From Acholeplasmatales bacterium (GTDB taxonomy: Bacteria; Bacillota_I; Bacilli_A; Acholeplasmatales; Anaeroplasmataceae): DNA of 34,544 nucleotides. A model generated the notes under the pieces. The model did not search any database, had not been told where the DNA came from, and saw nothing but the letters and a program-made list of their open reading frames with translations. Made by a program: the position numbers and the translations under genes. This document shows, piece by piece, positions 1-8,091 of this stretch; the first letter of the stretch is position 1, and each line of letters begins with the position of its first letter. The stretch is from assembly GCA_017454375.1 (NCBI GenBank), contig JAFTDB010000030.1:1-34544 (forward strand). The letters run 5' to 3'.

Positions 1-580
1 ATGCATTGTCAACTTCAATTACTGTATTTTTTATTTTATATGCTCTCACAATAGAGATTATACATAATATAATATTTACTATATTAAATCCCATAATAGG
101 ATACAATCCAGAAAACCATCCATATGTAGCCCATAATACTGAATTAACTAATAATCCATATTTTAATGTTAATTCTGCATTAACTGGATTCATACTAATC
201 ATGAATACTAGTATTACCACACTAGAATAGATAAGTGATCCTGCTATTGGTAAATATCCAAACCATGCATTATGATTAAGCGTAATATTTAAGATAACTC
301 CAACTACCAGTCCAATTAATACACAAGTTACACTTACTACTAATTTAGCAATCTTATTATTATCTTTAACAAATAATAAAATTATATTTCTTAATAGAGC
401 TACAGCTTCTTGTGCTAGACCAGCCCAAGCAGAAGCCATTGCTTCTGCTACAATAGCAAATATATAATTACCAGTTTGGAATAATACTATTTTAGTTTTA
501 GATTTTAATATTGCTGATATTGTAAATAATGAATTACCTATAAAAGACAATATATTAGCAATTATTTGTATGATAGTCAT
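1..580 (-). CDS. YgjV-like inner membrane protein, C-terminus cut by window edge
   Basis: The minus strand is open from an ATG at 578-580 to the window edge (193 codons, no stop). A GAGGT ribosome binding site lies 6 nt upstream of the ATG. The product is almost entirely hydrophobic, with about six membrane segments. It contains stretches such as LLRNIILLF near residue 69 and KYGLLVNSVLWATYG in the C-terminal third, a pattern I associate with the YgjV family (Imp-YgjV, a small bacterial membrane protein of unknown function). The family match is from memory of the pattern, not from a search. The gene has its own promoter overlapping the end of the toxin gene, so it may also be co-transcribed with the toxin-antitoxin pair. 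The short plus-strand ORF at 6-230 is its shadow. Confidence 0.7.
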   Translation of the reverse strand, partial: MTIIQIIANILSFIGNSLFTISAILKSKTKIVLFQTGNYIFAIVAEAMASAWAGLAQEAVALLRNIILLFVKDNNKIAKLVVSVTCVLIGLVVGVILNITLNHNAWFGYLPIAGSLIYSSVVILVFMISMNPVNAELTLKYGLLVNSVLWATYGWFSGLYPIMGFNIVNIILCIISIVRAYKIKNTVIEVDNA

Positions 581-602
581 AATATACCTCAAATTGAATA
601 CT

Positions 603-630
603 ATTTTATCATACAAATAATAAAAATCAA
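603..630 (-). promoter_or_regulatory. Promoter for the YgjV-like gene
   Basis: Minus-strand -35 TTGATT (625-630) and -10 TAAAAT (603-608) are separated by 16 nt. A TG dinucleotide one base upstream of the -10 makes it an extended -10. It overlaps the stop codon of the YafQ-like gene. Seen by eye only. Confidence 0.45.
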
Positions 631-905
631 TTAAACAAATCAGAATGAGTTCCTGTTCTTAACAAAATTAATATTAGTTTCTCGCCATCTATTTCATAAA
701 TAAGCAACCAGTCTGGTTCTATGTGACATTCTCTTTTTGAAGCATAATCACCCTTTAACATATGATCCTTGTATTTATCAGATAAAGAATTTCCATTTGA
801 TAATTCTTTAATAACGTATTTAATTTTATCCAAGTCATATCCTCTTTTGGATATAGTTTTTAAATCTTTTGAGAATCTATTTGACATGATTACTTTGTAT
901 TTCAT
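627..905 (-). CDS. yafQ: YafQ/RelE-family mRNA interferase toxin
   Basis: A 92-aa protein matching the YafQ branch of the RelE superfamily, ribosome-dependent mRNA endonucleases whose toxicity is blocked by a DinJ/RelB partner. All YafQ active-site positions appear conserved: His48 (KDH), His61 with Asp65-Trp66 (HIEPDW) and His87 (RTGTH), followed by Phe91 near the end, as in E. coli YafQ. Length is normal for the family (about 92 aa). The ATG overlaps the TGA of the antitoxin gene (ATGA, 902-905), typical of translational coupling in these modules. The toxin is intact by every residue I can check, so the pair should be functional. Expression presumably comes from the operator-promoter upstream of the antitoxin. 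Confidence 0.92.
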   Translation of the reverse strand: MKYKVIMSNRFSKDLKTISKRGYDLDKIKYVIKELSNGNSLSDKYKDHMLKGDYASKRECHIEPDWLLIYEIDGEKLILILLRTGTHSDLFN

Positions 906-1177
906 TTTAAAGCATCCTCAAACATTTCATCAACATCAGCATATTCTTTATAGTTTGCCTTGCCTGATTTAATAAGTTCAGCTTCTTCAAAAGCCTTTAA
1001 TGTTTCTTTGTTAGGTACATTTCTAGTTATTTCAAAAGGAATTCTTTGTTCTCTAACAGCTTGTCTAACAAATATGTTTAATGCTTGATTAAAGCCCATT
1101 CCCAAATCATCAAACAATGCAGTTGCTTTTTTTCTTAAATCAGCATCCATTCTGATTGTAACATTCACATTTGCCAT
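902..1177 (-). CDS. dinJ: DinJ/RelB-family antitoxin
   Basis: A 91-aa antitoxin. The N-terminal half (residues 3-50, with VTIRMDADLRKKA and LGMGFNQALNIFVRQ) is a ribbon-helix-helix domain for DNA binding and dimerisation. The C-terminal acidic helix, ending DVDEMFEDALK, should wrap the YafQ-like toxin. An upstream in-frame ATG would add 17 residues, but the start at 1175-1177 is preferred: a strong GGAGG site lies just upstream and the RHH strand begins right after Met-Ala. The gene precedes the toxin and overlaps it by 4 nt. Autorepression is likely, because a palindrome sits inside the promoter. Confidence 0.92.
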   Translation of the reverse strand: MANVNVTIRMDADLRKKATALFDDLGMGFNQALNIFVRQAVREQRIPFEITRNVPNKETLKAFEEAELIKSGKANYKEYADVDEMFEDALK

Positions 1178-1199
1178 ATATTCCACCTCCTTCAGCTCT

Positions 1200-1229
1200 A
1201 TTATATGGCATTTGCACATATTTTGCAAA
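1200..1229 (-). promoter_or_regulatory. Promoter with palindromic operator of the dinJ-yafQ module
   Basis: Minus-strand -35 TTGCAA (1223-1228) and -10 TATAAT (1200-1205) have a 17-nt spacer. A perfect inverted repeat, TTTGCA-7 nt-TGCAAA (1211-1229), covers the -35 and spacer. This is where a RelB/DinJ-type repressor would block RNA polymerase. Confidence 0.7.
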
Positions 1230-1407
1230 TAGTTTACATTGCATTATAAATCTATTCTTCGCTCCTAATATAATTATTCGTATTATCATAACATATAGAT
1301 AAAGAAATCAAAAATTTCAAAAAGTGGCCCTTTTATCTTTTTTAAAGTCAATTTTCTCAATAATAATTAATTATTGTATATTTATAATGCAAAAATTACC
1401 AAAATAA

Positions 1408-1812
1408 GATGAGTTTAGGAAAACTGTTCATTTTTTGCCTTTATTTGAACATTTTTTTGTATATTCTTCTTCCACTTTAAATAAAGTGGAAAATGATACT
1501 AAACTAGCTATCACTCCTGGTGACAAAGAAGAAACTGTTGTTTTAAATGTTAAAGTAGTTGTTAAGCAAGGCGATGAAGTTGTTGCATCTAAGACATATG
1601 TTAAAGAATTCTTAACTAGAAAAATGACTGATGAAGAAAAAGTCTTAAGTGATGTTAAAGCTGTAAGAGTTGCTGCTAATGTACAAAACAACAAGAAAGA
1701 TGCATATTACTATGTTGTTACATATGATTTAACTGGAACAGAAGCTAAAGATTTAGTATTTGCAGGAAACAGCGGTGCTGCTTTATACATTGCAAGTATT
1801 TCAGTTGAATAA
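1408..1812 (+). pseudogene. Remnant of an Ig-like-domain lipoprotein (C-terminal piece)
   Basis: A plus-strand reading frame of about 130 codons, open from 1408 to a TAA at 1810-1812. It has no ATG (earliest start codon is TTG at 1435), no clear ribosome binding site and no signal peptide. From about residue 16 it matches the middle of the 1127-aa lipoprotein encoded opposite: KLAITPGDKEETV versus KLTVTPGDKEESV, and SKTYVKEFLTRK versus SKTYTKEFTTRK (residues 571-582 of the big protein). Its tail (GNSGAALYIASISVE) reads like the end of a secreted beta-sandwich domain. I read it as the last piece of a paralogous lipoprotein gene whose 5' part was lost. The matching part starts just after a 22-bp palindrome (1470-1491). 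The alternative, a short real protein, is unlikely without secretion and initiation signals. Confidence 0.65.
1470..1491. repeat. 22-bp palindrome at the edge of the lipoprotein remnant
   Basis: Two 10-nt arms (TTCCACTTTA and its complement) flank an AA centre. It lies where similarity to the large lipoprotein begins, so it may mark a recombination or deletion junction. No T-run follows on either strand, which argues against a terminator. Confidence 0.6.
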
Positions 1813-1843
1813 TTAAATAATACTTTTATAATTTTGAATTAAT

Positions 1844-1887
1844 AAAAAAAAGGATTGATAAGCAAATTTGCCTTCAATCCTTTTTTG
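1844..1887. terminator. Bidirectional intrinsic terminator between convergent genes
   Basis: A stem of AAAAAGGATTGA with its complement TCAATCCTTTTT encloses a loop holding the palindrome GCAAATTTGC. It has an A-run before and a T-run after, so it can stop transcription in both directions. It ends the nuclease operon from the right and the plus-strand remnant from the left. Confidence 0.85.
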
Positions 1888-1911
1888 TTTTTTAGCCTAT
1901 ATGTATTTGAA

Positions 1912-4900
1912 TTATGCAACCCAAACTTCAATTTTAGTAATTCTTCTGTTTCCAGATGTGCCACCAATTGTAAGTACAACAGAATTAGTTTCACCATTAT
2001 AAACATTAGTTAAGAATGAACCAGTAGATGCTGTAATTTCATTTGAACCGTCGCTGCCACCAAATGTTAATTTGATTGCAACTACTTTTTTGCTTGAGTC
2101 AGTTGCTGAAACAGTAATAGTATTTCCACCATAACATCTAATTGCAGCACCTGATGTATAGTATTTTGATTGATTTGGATTAGAACCTTTACCAAAAGTA
2201 ATTGTTGCAGGATCAGTTGCAGCTGTTACAGTTGAAACTTCTGCTCCATTTTCATAATTTTTAGTTGAAACATCAAATGTGTATGATGCTGCAGTTGTTG
2301 GAACAGTAGGAGTTCCGCCACTAGGAGCTGCTTTTACTTTTACAGTAATTTCAACTGCAGCACCAGTAGATGGAGTAACAGTAATCTTAACTGAATCAGT
2401 TGCAGCAACACCAGTAATTGTAAATTCACCTTTATCATTAACAGTAGTAACAGTTGCTTTTGTAGGATCAGCTGAAGCTACAGTCCATGTAACATCGCCT
2501 GTTGTCCAAGGAGTTTTAGCGATAGTAATCTTCTTAGTTGGAGCAGTTTCACCAAGTTGTAATTCAACAGTTTGAGCTGATACATGAGTAGTTTCATTTG
2601 GGGCAGGTGTAACTAATTCAACTTTAATAGCTTGGAATGTAATATATCCTTTATTCCATGAGTAGGATTTATCAGCCTCTTGTTTAGAAGAAGTACCTCT
2701 ACAAACGCCATACATCTTTACTTGTTTACCTTCATATAAGCTCCATGCTATATCATCATTTGCCATGATATTGAAATACTTATCTGTGCTAGCAGGTGTA
2801 GTAACACCATATAGGTTGTAATAAGATCCTGATTTAACAACATTACCAGTAATAACAACATACTTTCCAGCATATGGAGTAACAGCAGCTTCGAATGAAT
2901 CATATTGAGCAATCTTTGGAGCTTCAGTAGCAGCATCTAATGCAACAGGTGTACCAAGTAATGCTTCAACATCGTTATTGTGAGAAATAACTGTAATTAA
3001 AGTTAAATTCTTATCAGTTGAATTTACTTTAGATAATTGAGGCATAGCATTATTTTCAGAATACTTACCTAACACAACTACCTTATCGCCAATTTCAACT
3101 TCTGCAGCAAGAGCAAAACCATCATATGAGAAGATGATTCCGCCATCTTTATCAACAAGAACTACAGATTTTCCAGATGAACCAGGTCTGTTAATTGTAG
3201 TTACTACAGCTTCAATTGTATAAGTCTTAGTTGTATCCTTTTCAGATAATACAGTAGCAATTGCAGTTGGAGCATATTGAGCAGCTACTTCAACCTTAGC
3301 ACCTTCAGCAGATGTATAGTTACCATTTGTAGCTGTATAGCCAATCTTAACAGTTTTTGATGTAGCAGTTGGATTAACAGTTAATACATTGTTTTCTAAT
3401 GTAGCAATATCTGCGCCATCTACTAAAGTCCAAGTGAAAGCAGAACCAAATTTAGGGCCTTCTGTAGGTAATGTTTTTGTTGTAGGATAATCGAAAGATG
3501 TAGGGAAGATTTCTTTTAAATCTTCTGCAATTTGTTCTTCTTCATTAAGCTTTCTAGTTGTGAATTCCTTAGTGTATGTCTTAGAACCAACAACCTTACC
3601 ATCATTCTTATAAGTTAATGTTGCAGTTAAGATAACAGATTCTTCTTTATCACCAGGAGTAACTGTTAATTTATTATTTTCTTTATCTAAAGTAACAGAA
3701 GTGTATGTTGACTTCTTTAATTCATAAGATACTTCAGCACCATTAGGAGCAGCAGGAAGTGTTACTTCTTTATCACCAGCAAACGCAGGCTTAACAGCTG
3801 TATTTAAAGATTCTTCGAATGCTAAAATAGCTTGTGCACCTTCAGAAATTGCTGATTCAGTTTCTGCAGCAGATACAAAATCAGTTGTATAAGCATATAA
3901 TTGCCATCCGTTATAGTTAGATAATAAACCATGAACGTTAACAATATCACCAACCTTGATTGCACTTGAAGCTGTAACAATACCAGTTGCCAAATCAGAA
4001 TCTAGGTCAACAGCATACTTGTTAAGTAATACTTTGATTGTGATTTCTTTTGCATCATCACCAGTACCATAAGTCTTAGATAATGTTAATAAATCACCAC
4101 CAGCTTTTGCAGTTGTAGCAGCTGGAGTCTTTTCTTTAACTTTCCAACCATCAAGTCTAACACTTGAACCAGTATAATATTTAGTTTGATCAAGATCAGT
4201 AAGAATATAATTAGAAATTTCTTGACCAGCTTTTACTAGAGGCTTATCAGCATCAGCCATTGCTGGAAGTGTAACGCCTTCTGGAAGTTCAGTTTCATCT
4301 GTAACAACAGATACTTGAACATTACCATTAGTTTCGATTAAGCCATTGTAGTTAGTTGAATTCATACCAGATGCTTTAACACGAGTACCGAATTCTAATG
4401 AATCCCATACTTCTTTTGACATACATGCACGGTAAATATAGAAACCACCACGAGTTGTTTCATCTTGGATGAATAGATAACCATTGTTATAAGATGGATT
4501 CCAACCAGCCTTAGCTAGTACATAACCATAAACATCATAAGTTACTTCACCAACCATATCATAGAATACAGTTAATCTTTCTTCAGCTGATAATTTATGC
4601 CATACAGTTGATTTGTAAACCTTTGATGCAGTTTCTTGGCCATAAGTGAATGTAGCCTTGAATTCTACAGATTTTCTATCATCAGATGAACCAACAACGA
4701 ATTTTTTGTTAGTTGAATCAACTGTAACTAAATTAGCATTGTCACCTTGAGTTTCAAATGCAACTGTTGCAGTGAATTCTTGTGGTGTAGATAATGCAAC
4801 ACTCTTATGTGTAATTTTAACTTCAGTATCGAATTTTACATCTTCTTCAGCGAATACGCCTGATGCCATTGGGAATTTATAAGCATCCATGAATGAGTAA

Positions 4901-5295
4901 ACATCGATAGGTAATACTTTTACTTTGAATTCTTTTTCTTTTCCTTCAGCAACCTTAGCCTTTAAAGTAACAGTCTTAGCTTCTGTAGGAATGATAATAC
5001 CAGCTTTAACAGTTTTTCCATCATTTGCTGGAACAAATTTTACTACTGTTTCATCAGAAGATGTCCATGTAATTGCAGTATCTTGTACTTTTGCAGGTAC
5101 ATCGAAATCTTCACTAACAGTTTTACCATTTTGATCGATTACAAGTGAACGAAGTAGTGCATCGTAATCAACAGATGGAGTAACTGTAGTTGGAGTAGGT
5201 GTAGTTGTTGGAGTTGTGTTTCCACCACACGCTACTAGAGCAACGCCTAGACCTAATGCTAGAGGTGCTAATAATAATTTGAATTTCTTTTTCAT
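1912..5295 (-). CDS. Large surface lipoprotein with Ig-like and OB-fold-like domains
   Basis: An 1127-aa lipoprotein. The signal peptide ends in lipobox LVAC (Cys23), followed by a Thr/Pro linker to about residue 42. By reading the sequence I see Ig-like domains of the bacterial surface type near 48-128, 140-232, 495-580, 595-670 and 905-990. OB-fold-like segments lie near 248-332, 352-475, 672-770 and 795-895 (for example VYGYVLAKAGWN and YVVITGNVVKSGSYYNLYG). A C-terminal beta-rich domain spans about 1003-1127. OB folds of this kind accompany secreted nucleases in Gram-positives, and this gene sits 14 nt after a nuclease lipoprotein gene, so nucleic-acid binding or presentation at the surface is inferred. 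No catalytic motif was found. The GGGAGG site and signal peptide fix the start. A truncated paralogue lies convergent at 1408-1812. Confidence 0.8.
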   Translation of the reverse strand: MKKKFKLLLAPLALGLGVALVACGGNTTPTTTPTPTTVTPSVDYDALLRSLVIDQNGKTVSEDFDVPAKVQDTAITWTSSDETVVKFVPANDGKTVKAGIIIPTEAKTVTLKAKVAEGKEKEFKVKVLPIDVYSFMDAYKFPMASGVFAEEDVKFDTEVKITHKSVALSTPQEFTATVAFETQGDNANLVTVDSTNKKFVVGSSDDRKSVEFKATFTYGQETASKVYKSTVWHKLSAEERLTVFYDMVGEVTYDVYGYVLAKAGWNPSYNNGYLFIQDETTRGGFYIYRACMSKEVWDSLEFGTRVKASGMNSTNYNGLIETNGNVQVSVVTDETELPEGVTLPAMADADKPLVKAGQEISNYILTDLDQTKYYTGSSVRLDGWKVKEKTPAATTAKAGGDLLTLSKTYGTGDDAKEITIKVLLNKYAVDLDSDLATGIVTASSAIKVGDIVNVHGLLSNYNGWQLYAYTTDFVSAAETESAISEGAQAILAFEESLNTAVKPAFAGDKEVTLPAAPNGAEVSYELKKSTYTSVTLDKENNKLTVTPGDKEESVILTATLTYKNDGKVVGSKTYTKEFTTRKLNEEEQIAEDLKEIFPTSFDYPTTKTLPTEGPKFGSAFTWTLVDGADIATLENNVLTVNPTATSKTVKIGYTATNGNYTSAEGAKVEVAAQYAPTAIATVLSEKDTTKTYTIEAVVTTINRPGSSGKSVVLVDKDGGIIFSYDGFALAAEVEIGDKVVVLGKYSENNAMPQLSKVNSTDKNLTLITVISHNNDVEALLGTPVALDAATEAPKIAQYDSFEAAVTPYAGKYVVITGNVVKSGSYYNLYGVTTPASTDKYFNIMANDDIAWSLYEGKQVKMYGVCRGTSSKQEADKSYSWNKGYITFQAIKVELVTPAPNETTHVSAQTVELQLGETAPTKKITIAKTPWTTGDVTWTVASADPTKATVTTVNDKGEFTITGVAATDSVKITVTPSTGAAVEITVKVKAAPSGGTPTVPTTAASYTFDVSTKNYENGAEVSTVTAATDPATITFGKGSNPNQSKYYTSGAAIRCYGGNTITVSATDSSKKVVAIKLTFGGSDGSNEITASTGSFLTNVYNGETNSVVLTIGGTSGNRRITKIEVWVA

Positions 5296-5309
5296 TTTTC
5301 CTCCCTTTA

Positions 5310-6632
5310 TTATTTAAAAGAAATATCACTATAAGATAAAACTTCAATAACTTTAGAATCTTTAGTCTTTTGATAACCTTTTGTGCTAAATATAGCACCA
5401 ACAACCATTCTTGAATAACCATTTTCTGGTGTTGGAATCTTGAATGTAAATGATTCTTTTTCAGTTTCTTCAGCATTATTTGATTTCTTTAATACATTAG
5501 CAGTAACAGTTAATACACCATTTGCCTCACTTACAGCAGTAACTGTGGCATTTGATCTGAAACTTGTTTCCATCTTCTTAAGTAGATTTTCATTGTTTGA
5601 ATTGAAAGTCATTAAGTAATCCTTTTGTAAACGATAAGTGTACTTAGGACCAGTTGTCATGGCTACATATGTACCACCAACTGCTATTTGGAAATTACTG
5701 TAATGTAATTGAACTGAACCAACGAAGTGGAATAGATAACCTACATGAAGTTGATCATTGATTGTATCTGATGAATAACCAGCATATAGATTGATAGTTG
5801 AGAATGTACCATCCTCATTTTGAGCTTCAGCTACATATGAATATGTACCAGAAGTTGATTTAGTCATTGATTTAACATAACCAACGAAGGCTACCTTAGA
5901 ACCAACGCCTGATTCTTTATCATAATATGTTGGATTATCCTTCTTTAAATCAGCAGCTAATTCTTTGATTGTTACTTCTGTTGGATTGTCATTATAATAT
6001 GGGTCATCTTCATCACTCCAAATATGTAGAGCATTTGTTCTAGCATAACTTTGAGCTGCGATGAATTCAGAATCATATTTGTTTCCACCAGTAGCTTTAG
6101 ATTCAGAGAATCCATTTTCTACAATTTCAAGATTAAGGTTCTTGTATTCTGTCATTGTTGCAGTTTTATACCAAACCCATCCTAAATATCTTTCACCATA
6201 TGAGTCATGTCCTGCAGGAGTTGTAGGTGATTCAAGAACAATGCTTGTTGCAGAAGTTAATTTTTCTTCTGTAAACTTAGATGCTTGTTTACCCCACTTT
6301 TCAACTGTACCAGTAGATTCTGGTGTATCGATATCTTGGAATCTTATTCTAACACTTTCTTCGCCGCCTGCAGACTTAGTAGACATCTTAAATGTAGCTG
6401 TGTCACCATCAGTTGCAGCGACTAAAGTAGCATTACCTATACCGTTATCAACGAAATTTGATGAATCAGTATAAGTTCTTGTCAATTTTAAAGTATCTGA
6501 AGGCTTAGTAACTGTTGTGGCAGTTTGAGAAGTTGGTGTGGTAGTGGCAGGTGTGCCACCGCCATTACAACCACTTAAACCAACTAAAAATAATAAACTA
6601 AGCCCCGAAATTATTATTTTTTTCTTTGTCAT
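5310..6632 (-). CDS. Surface lipoprotein nuclease, staphylococcal nuclease (thermonuclease) fold
   Basis: A 440-aa lipoprotein (lipobox LSGC, Cys22; Thr/Pro linker to about 47). An SNase domain spans about 50-208. Residues matching the S. aureus nuclease site are visible: D75-G-D77-T, Arg97, Asp102-Thr103-Pro-Glu105 and Arg148 within YGERYLGWVW, so Ca2+-dependent cleavage of DNA and RNA is expected. There is one extra residue between Tyr-Gly and the Arg. A second beta-rich domain, possibly OB-like, spans about 243-325, followed by a lineage-specific tail. Related surface nucleases (MnuA, Mhp379) feed mycoplasmas with nucleotides and sit beside ABC transporter genes, as here. The gene follows the binding-protein gene by 31 nt. 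Its ATG has no recognisable Shine-Dalgarno site, only an A/T-rich stretch, unlike its neighbours, so translation may be weak or coupled. Confidence 0.88.
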   Translation of the reverse strand: MTKKKIIISGLSLLFLVGLSGCNGGGTPATTTPTSQTATTVTKPSDTLKLTRTYTDSSNFVDNGIGNATLVAATDGDTATFKMSTKSAGGEESVRIRFQDIDTPESTGTVEKWGKQASKFTEEKLTSATSIVLESPTTPAGHDSYGERYLGWVWYKTATMTEYKNLNLEIVENGFSESKATGGNKYDSEFIAAQSYARTNALHIWSDEDDPYYNDNPTEVTIKELAADLKKDNPTYYDKESGVGSKVAFVGYVKSMTKSTSGTYSYVAEAQNEDGTFSTINLYAGYSSDTINDQLHVGYLFHFVGSVQLHYSNFQIAVGGTYVAMTTGPKYTYRLQKDYLMTFNSNNENLLKKMETSFRSNATVTAVSEANGVLTVTANVLKKSNNAEETEKESFTFKIPTPENGYSRMVVGAIFSTKGYQKTKDSKVIEVLSYSDISFK

Positions 6633-6663
6633 ATTATATATTAAAGCTTTTCTTATTTTTTTA

Positions 6664-8070
6664 TTATTCTACGATTGCGTCGATAGCATCCTTTAATGCT
6701 TTTGCAGCTGGCTTTTGGCTAGTTAATGCATAAACTAATGCAGAACCAACGTTGATACGAGCTGAAGCAGAACCTGGGAATGCTGGAGAAACATAGAATG
6801 AATTGTTTTGAATTAGAGTTTGACCAACTTTAACTACTGCTGCTTTGATATCTTCATCGTTAGCTAGGAAGTCTTCGAAATCTTCGATTTCATAAGTTGA
6901 TTTTCTAACTGGGTTATAACCAGATTCCATAGAATACTTAGCTTGGAATTCAGGTTCTAATAATTCTTTCATGAATAACCAAGTCATCTTTACTTTTTCA
7001 GAAGAACCATTGTTGAACATGAATACAGATGGACCTTGAGAAATTGACTTGTTAACTTTTTGACCATTTACCATTGATGCAGGAACTTGGCAAACACCCC
7101 AGTTGAATTCACCCTTTGGATCTTGGTAAGTAGCACCACCAGATGAACCAATACAGAATGTACAACCAGTTTCTCCACCCTTAGTGAATAAGCCTGATGT
7201 ATATGCGTTATAAGTTGTTTGAGTATGGATATAACCTAAATCATAATAACCTTTGATTTGATCTAAGAAGCCTTGTTGTTCAGTCTTATTGAATAGATAG
7301 TGAGGAGCAGTTGCTGAAGTGTAGCCCCAACCATTTTGTTCACACATAGTGATGAACCAGTTAGCTTCTGAGTCATAACAGAATGGTGTAGATTGAGGAT
7401 ATTTAGTCTTAATCTTAGCACATGCTGCCCAGATTTCATCCCAAGTTGTAGGAACTGCGATATTTAATTCATCTAATACGTCTTGGTTATAATATACTAC
7501 TTCTGTTGATTTAGAAAGTGGCATAGTTAGCATTGAATCTGCTGTATAACCATAATTTTGATAATCACCATATGTAGTTGCTTTACCTTCTGCATAGAAT
7601 GATTCAACGAAGTCAGCTTTTTCAGTTGCGCTATAACCGATAGTTACTTCTGCTCCAGCTTTAGTAGTGATCTTATCAGTACTATTGATGAATGGAGCGA
7701 TATCTACTACCTTTTGGCTTGATAGATATGTAGCGATGTGGTCTGAATAACACATAGCGATATCAGGAACATCGTTTGCTGTTAAACCAGTAATAATAGC
7801 CTTGTATAGACCATCATAACCACCTTGAGAAGATTGAGTTACATCCCAACCATACTTGTCTTTGAATTTAGCGATTGCAGTGTCAATAATCTTTTGATTC
7901 TTGTCACCAGCAGCATGCCAGAAAGTGATTGTTTTATCACCAGCTGGTGCTACAGTTGTTGTTTGAGTACCAGAAGTTGCAGTTGGAGTTGTATTACCAC
8001 CACAAGCTACTAATGCTAATGTGCTAGCTAATGCTAATGCACCAACACCTAAAAATTTTGTTGTTTTCAT
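6664..8070 (-). CDS. Family-1 (UgpB/MalE-like) ABC solute-binding lipoprotein
   Basis: A 468-aa lipoprotein with lipobox LVAC (Cys23) and a short Thr-rich linker. The mature part opens with KTITFWHAAGDKNQKIIDTA and continues with GLTANDVPDIAM, the N-terminal lobe pattern of family-1 binding proteins, closest in feel to glycerol-phosphate-binding UgpB. It delivers its ligand to the two CUT1 permeases encoded just upstream in the operon. The family binds sugars, polyols or phosphodiester-type ligands; the adjacent nuclease makes nucleosides, nucleotides or oligonucleotides a plausible ligand. That is inference: the sequence does not show the substrate. GGAGAG lies 12 nt before the ATG. Confidence 0.9.
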   Translation of the reverse strand: MKTTKFLGVGALALASTLALVACGGNTTPTATSGTQTTTVAPAGDKTITFWHAAGDKNQKIIDTAIAKFKDKYGWDVTQSSQGGYDGLYKAIITGLTANDVPDIAMCYSDHIATYLSSQKVVDIAPFINSTDKITTKAGAEVTIGYSATEKADFVESFYAEGKATTYGDYQNYGYTADSMLTMPLSKSTEVVYYNQDVLDELNIAVPTTWDEIWAACAKIKTKYPQSTPFCYDSEANWFITMCEQNGWGYTSATAPHYLFNKTEQQGFLDQIKGYYDLGYIHTQTTYNAYTSGLFTKGGETGCTFCIGSSGGATYQDPKGEFNWGVCQVPASMVNGQKVNKSISQGPSVFMFNNGSSEKVKMTWLFMKELLEPEFQAKYSMESGYNPVRKSTYEIEDFEDFLANDEDIKAAVVKVGQTLIQNNSFYVSPAFPGSASARINVGSALVYALTSQKPAAKALKDAIDAIVE

Positions 8071-8091
8071 TATTTGTTTTTCTCTCCTTTT

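Noticed and set aside
1319..1350. AAAAGTGGCCCTTTT as a terminator after the remnant or before the toxin-antitoxin genes
   Set aside because: Only a 5-bp A/T stem with one G-C pair and no gene ending there.
2279..2575. Plus-strand 98-codon frame
   Set aside because: Complement of the Thr/Val-rich Ig-like repeats of the large lipoprotein; low-complexity shadow.
5168..5476. Minus-strand frame of 102 codons across the junction of the two lipoprotein genes
   Set aside because: Overlaps both real genes out of frame and is basic and low in complexity.
6061..6474. Plus-strand 137-codon frame
   Set aside because: Lies entirely opposite the nuclease domain of the SNase lipoprotein, with no signal peptide, ribosome site or family pattern.
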